Positions 24,575 through 27,356 of a stretch of 27,356 bases of DNA are shown here, piece after piece. The stretch is from DASRZM01 sp035686365 (GTDB lineage Bacteria > Pseudomonadota > Gammaproteobacteria > Xanthomonadales > Xanthomonadaceae), in contig DASRZM010000066.1 in assembly GCA_035686365.1 (NCBI GenBank), positions 1 through 27,356 on the forward strand, in the 5' to 3' direction. How positions within the stretch are numbered: the stretch's first letter is position 1; each line of letters starts with the position of its first letter. Under the pieces are notes generated by a model. It searched no databases. It was not told the DNA's origin and saw nothing but the letters and a program-made list of their open reading frames with translations. Made by a program: the position numbers and the translations under genes.

Positions 24575-25125
24575 GCCGTGAGTTTCGAACGCAGTTTGTC
24601 CATCGCATAGCGCAGCCGCGACTTGACGGTCTCGCGGCCCACGCCGGTGATCTCGCCGATCTCCTCCAGGCTCAGTTCCTGTTCCAGCCGCAGCTGGACG
24701 GCAATGCGCTGCTCCTCGGGCAGCTCCGAAATGGCCAGCTGCAGGCGGCGGCGCTCCTCGAACGCCGAGAGCGTGCGTTCCGGCTGCCGGTCATCGTCGT
24801 CGGCGGTCACCGCCAGGGCGAGGTCGGCATCGGCGGCCGGGTCCTCGGGCTTCTTCCTGCGGTAGCTGTCGACCAGCAGGTTGTGCGCGATCTGGAACAG
24901 CCAGGTCGAGAACTTCGCCTCGGGCCGGTAACGCTCGCGTGAGGCGATCACGCGCGACCACACTTCCTGGAAGCACTCGTCGGCGTTGGCCCGTACCGAC
25001 AGGCCCCGCAGCAGGAAGCGGTACAGCGGACCGCGGTGGCGCGCGTAGAGCAGGTCGAAGGCGCGCACATCGCCGCGCCCGTAGGCCAGCATCAGTTCCT
25101 CGTCCGAAACCGCGCCCGCATCCAT
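24571..25125 (-). CDS. ECF-type RNA polymerase sigma factor
   Basis: The 184-residue protein has sigma region 2 (about 22-92: FDLLYARHRGPLYRFLLRG, CFQEVWSRVI, FSTWLFQIAHNLLVDSYRRK) and region 4 (about 125-180: LPEEQRIAVQLRLEQELSLE, IGEITGVGRETVKSRLRYAM). A poorly conserved acidic linker (AVTADDDDRQPE) joins them. It is distinct from RpoE in this window. The start at 25125 (MDAGAVSDEELM) puts region 2 at the expected distance; upstream in-frame codons would read through a REP pair. No strong ribosome site is visible. It is translationally coupled to the putative anti-sigma gene. Target promoters are not evident. Confidence 0.9.
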   Translation of the reverse strand: MDAGAVSDEELMLAYGRGDVRAFDLLYARHRGPLYRFLLRGLSVRANADECFQEVWSRVIASRERYRPEAKFSTWLFQIAHNLLVDSYRRKKPEDPAADADLALAVTADDDDRQPERTLSAFEERRRLQLAISELPEEQRIAVQLRLEQELSLEEIGEITGVGRETVKSRLRYAMDKLRSKLTA

Positions 25126-25196
25126 GCCCGGGAGCGTACGCGATCTGCCACTGCCGCGGGTACCCACCGCACTTCGTGGCTGCCGCGCCAGGCGTT

Positions 25197-25272
25197 GTGG
25201 GAGCGGGCCATGCCCGCGATCGGCGTGCCGCAAGGCCCGGACTCCGACGACCGCGACCATGGCCGCTCCCAC
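25197..25272. repeat. Inverted pair of REP-like elements between the VWA and sigma genes
   Basis: The forward copy (25197-25219) starts GTGGGAGCGGGCCATGCCCG. The reverse copy (25251-25272) reads GTGGGAGCGGCCATGGTCGC and ends GG on the minus strand. They are the same family as the cluster at 23425-23604 and also face each other. They may weaken transcription from the VWA gene into the sigma gene, or mark them as separate units. Confidence 0.75.
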
Positions 25273-25303
25273 GACGCGTCTTGTCACCGCGCGGTCGCCG
25301 CGC

Positions 25304-27046
25304 TCAGTCGGAGACGGCGACGCCGCCCACCTTCAGGCTCCTGGCCTGCTCGATCAGGTACACGAGCTCGCCGCGGTACCCGTCCTTGTCGGCGCCGCGT
25401 GCGGATTCGGCCAGCATCGACAGGTCCTGGAGCGTGAACTCGCCGATGTGGGTGCCGCCGCGCAGCGCGTCGGCGAACGCTGCCACGGCCGCGGCGAAGC
25501 GCAGCCGCTCGCTGGCCGCGGAGGCGACCTGCGAGACCAGGATCGGTTGCTCGATCAGGCGGCTGGCGTCGCCGTCGGGCGCCTTGTAGCGCAGCCGCAG
25601 GAAGGCCAGCTCGCCGCCAAAGCGCGCGGCGCCTTCGCCACCGGCCGCTGCGGTGCGAGCGTCGGCAGCGGCGTAGCGCAACGGCGGCAGCCGCTCGCCG
25701 CCGGAGCCGGCCAGCACGATCTCGTACAGCGCGGTGACGTCGTGGCCGGCACCGATCTCGCCGGCGTCGACCTTGTCGTTGTCGAAGTCCTCGCGGTTGA
25801 GCAGGCGGTTCTCGTAGCCGATGAGCCGGTACTCGGAAACCACCGCGGGGTTGAACTCGACCTGGATCTTCACGTCCTTGGCGATGGTCATCATGGTCGA
25901 GGAGATCTCCTCTACCAGCACCTTGCGGCCTTCGGCCAGGGTGTCGATGTAGGCGTGGTTGCCGTTGCCGATGTTGGCCAGCTGTTCGGCCATCGCGTCG
26001 TTGTAGTTGCCGGTGCCGAAGCCCAGGGTAGTCAACGCGATGCCCGATTCGCGGCGGTCGGCCACCAGTGTCTTGAGCGCCTCCACGCTGACCGTGCCTA
26101 CGTTGAAGTCGCCATCGGTGGCCAGGATCACGCGGTTGACGCCGCCGTCGATAAAATTCTCCGCGGCGGTCAGGTAGGCCAGCTCGATGCCGGCGCCGCC
26201 GTTGGTGGAGCCGCCGGCCTGCAGCCGGTCCAGCGCGTCCATGATCGCGGCCTTGTCGCTTCCCGGCGTGGTCGGCAGCACCAGGCCGGCGCTGCCGGCA
26301 TAGGCGACGATCGCCACGCGATCCTGCGGCCGCAGCTCCGCGGCCATGGCCTTGAAGGCTGCGCGCAGCAGCTCGAGTTTGTCTGGCGACTGCATCGAGC
26401 CGGAGGTGTCGATCAGGAACACCAGGTTCGACGCCGGGATGCGGGCCTTGGGCACCTCGTAGCCCTTGATGCCGACCAGCATCAGGTGGCGGTCGGCGGC
26501 CCACGGCGCCGGCGCGATCTCGGTGGTCACCGAGAACGGCACCTGGGTCGCTGCGGGTGGCGCATAGCCGTAGTCGAAGTAGTTCAGGAACTCCTCGGCG
26601 CGCACCGCGTCGGCCGGCGGCAGAGTACCGGCGTTGAGCATGCGGCGCACGTTGGCATAGCTGCCGGTGTCCACGTCGATGGAGAAGGTCGAGACCGGCG
26701 ATTCGGCCACGCGGTGGACCGGATTGGCGTCGAGCCGGGCGTACTGCTCGCGGTTGGCGGGCTCGGACAGGGGCATCGACACACCGACCGCAGGCGGCGG
26801 CGCCGACGGCATCGCCATGGCCATGTCCGCGGCGACTTCCGCGGCGATCCTGCGCTCAGCACGGCGCGCCTCCTTGGGAGCCGCCGTCTCCTGTCCGGCG
26901 ACCCGGGTGCCGGAGACTTCGACGCGATCGAGTTCGGCGGACGACGCCTCATCGACTGGTGCGCCCTCCTGGCGGTCCGACTGCACGGTGCAGCCGGCGG
27001 AAAAGGTCAGGGCACAGGCAATGGCGACGCAGAGCGGACGGTTCAT
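25304..27046 (-). CDS. YfbK-type VWA-domain lipoprotein
   Basis: The 580-residue protein has an N-terminal signal with a lipoprotein-like end (LTFSAGC, Cys19; the -3 residue is Ser instead of the usual Leu, so lipidation is probable but not certain). It carries AELDRVEVSGTRV (38-50). The YfbK N-terminal region (about 96-200) has FSIDVDTGSYANVRRMLN and RAEEFLNYFDYGY. The VWA domain (about 205-385) has a complete MIDAS: Asp213, Ser215 and Ser217 in LIDTSGSM, Thr281, and Asp311 in ATDGDFN. A C-terminal YfbK domain follows (LIGYENRLLNREDFDNDKVD). GGAG lies seven bases before the ATG. Its ligand is unknown; the sigma and putative anti-sigma genes lie directly downstream. Confidence 0.9.
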   Translation of the reverse strand: MNRPLCVAIACALTFSAGCTVQSDRQEGAPVDEASSAELDRVEVSGTRVAGQETAAPKEARRAERRIAAEVAADMAMAMPSAPPPAVGVSMPLSEPANREQYARLDANPVHRVAESPVSTFSIDVDTGSYANVRRMLNAGTLPPADAVRAEEFLNYFDYGYAPPAATQVPFSVTTEIAPAPWAADRHLMLVGIKGYEVPKARIPASNLVFLIDTSGSMQSPDKLELLRAAFKAMAAELRPQDRVAIVAYAGSAGLVLPTTPGSDKAAIMDALDRLQAGGSTNGGAGIELAYLTAAENFIDGGVNRVILATDGDFNVGTVSVEALKTLVADRRESGIALTTLGFGTGNYNDAMAEQLANIGNGNHAYIDTLAEGRKVLVEEISSTMMTIAKDVKIQVEFNPAVVSEYRLIGYENRLLNREDFDNDKVDAGEIGAGHDVTALYEIVLAGSGGERLPPLRYAAADARTAAAGGEGAARFGGELAFLRLRYKAPDGDASRLIEQPILVSQVASAASERLRFAAAVAAFADALRGGTHIGEFTLQDLSMLAESARGADKDGYRGELVYLIEQARSLKVGGVAVSD

Positions 27047-27144
27047 GGCGGACTCCGGGGTGGGGGTGCGCCGGTTCCAACGCGCGCCAGCGGGAAAAGG
27101 GGTTGCGCGGCGTCAGGCCCGCGCTCCGCCCGCAACCCCCTCCC

Positions 27145-27230
27145 GGCCTCCCCCTCCGCGGCTTCGCCGCGCAAGGGGAGGAGAAGAACGGGCCTCCCCC
27201 TCCGCGGCTTCGCCGCGCAAGGGGAGGAGA
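27145..27230. repeat. Tandem 40-bp hairpin repeat
   Basis: The 40 bases at 27145-27184 recur exactly at 27191-27230, six bases apart. Each folds into a hairpin with outer CCTCCCC/GGGGAGG and inner CGCGGC-TTC-GCCGCG. The 310 bp from 27047 to the window end hold no gene that I can see, only these and the two following hairpins. Confidence 0.8.
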
Positions 27231-27249
27231 CAAGCCCGCACCTGCATCC

Positions 27250-27278
27250 CCCTCCCTTTCGCGCAGCGAAGGGGAGGG
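27250..27278. repeat. Related hairpin repeat
   Basis: CCCTCCCTTTCGC (27250-27262) pairs with GCGAAGGGGAGGG (27266-27278) around GCA, with one G-U pair. It is the same design as the tandem pair (C-rich arm, small GC loop, G-rich arm) with a different core. Confidence 0.7.
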
Positions 27279-27290
27279 CCGGGGAGGGGT

Positions 27291-27309
27291 CGCGCGGCGC
27301 AGCCGCGCG
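27291..27309. repeat. Fourth hairpin in the right-end array
   Basis: CGCGCGGC (27291-27298) pairs perfectly with GCCGCGCG (27302-27309) around GCA. Confidence 0.5.
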
Positions 27310-27356
27310 CGGGACGCGCCGACGGGTAAGGCGCGCACGATCCTTACGGTCGCAGC

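Noticed and set aside
27057..27078. Possible ECF promoter (GGAACC on the minus strand) before the VWA gene
   Set aside because: No matching -10 (GTC or TCTGA) at 15-18 nt; the next GTC is 20 nt away and the GGAG there is the ribosome site.

Overview
The window is about 27 kb of very GC-rich DNA (roughly 70% G+C by eye), densely packed and with strong G/C third-position bias. Gene content and order point to a gammaproteobacterium of the Xanthomonadaceae/Lysobacteraceae (Luteimonas or Lysobacter-like). Evidence is the order rpoE, rseA, mucD, lepA, lepB, rnc, era, recO, the DUF1318 lipoprotein after a YdbH-like protein, the nagZ/hpt/methylthioinosine phosphorylase run, and REP-like palindromes of the GTAGGAGCGG/GTGGGAGCGG type. 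The taxonomic placement is inference from recalled gene order; no search was run. I see no rRNA, tRNA, CRISPR array, transposase or prophage gene.

Left part (1-6633): hairpins and a short tandem duplication at the edge, then a leftward bifunctional fatty-acid oxidation alpha subunit (FadB/FadJ type). Divergent from it is a complete envelope-stress operon, rpoE-rseA-rseB-rseC-mucD, preceded by a sigma-E type promoter (GAACTT, 16 nt, TCTGG) that suggests autoregulation. Centre-left (6675-12165): lepA, lepB, a DUF4845 membrane protein, rnc, era and recO, with the last four genes overlapping end to end. This cluster joins translation, protein export and RNA processing.

Centre (12216-17217): a leftward receiver-Hpt phosphorelay protein, head to head with a YdbH/AsmA-like protein only 33 bp away. 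Next come a DUF1318 (YdbL) lipoprotein that seems to combine the roles of E. coli YnbE and YdbL, and rlmD (23S rRNA m5U1939 methyltransferase). Centre-right (17270-21737): nagZ, a hypoxanthine phosphoribosyltransferase, an S-methyl-5'-thioinosine phosphorylase (a linked salvage pair), a cold-shock protein with its own promoter and terminator, and an AidB-type acyl-CoA dehydrogenase.

Right part (21778-27356), all leftward: a fused GNAT-nitrilase protein, a nested cluster of four REP-like elements, a putative anti-sigma membrane protein, an ECF-type sigma factor, another REP pair, and a YfbK-type VWA lipoprotein. The last 310 bp carry tandem hairpin repeats and no gene. The least explained item is this sigma/anti-sigma/VWA module: the putative anti-sigma factor and the VWA lipoprotein share a periplasmic motif, AELDRVEVxGxRV, that resembles the start of TonB-dependent receptor plug domains.
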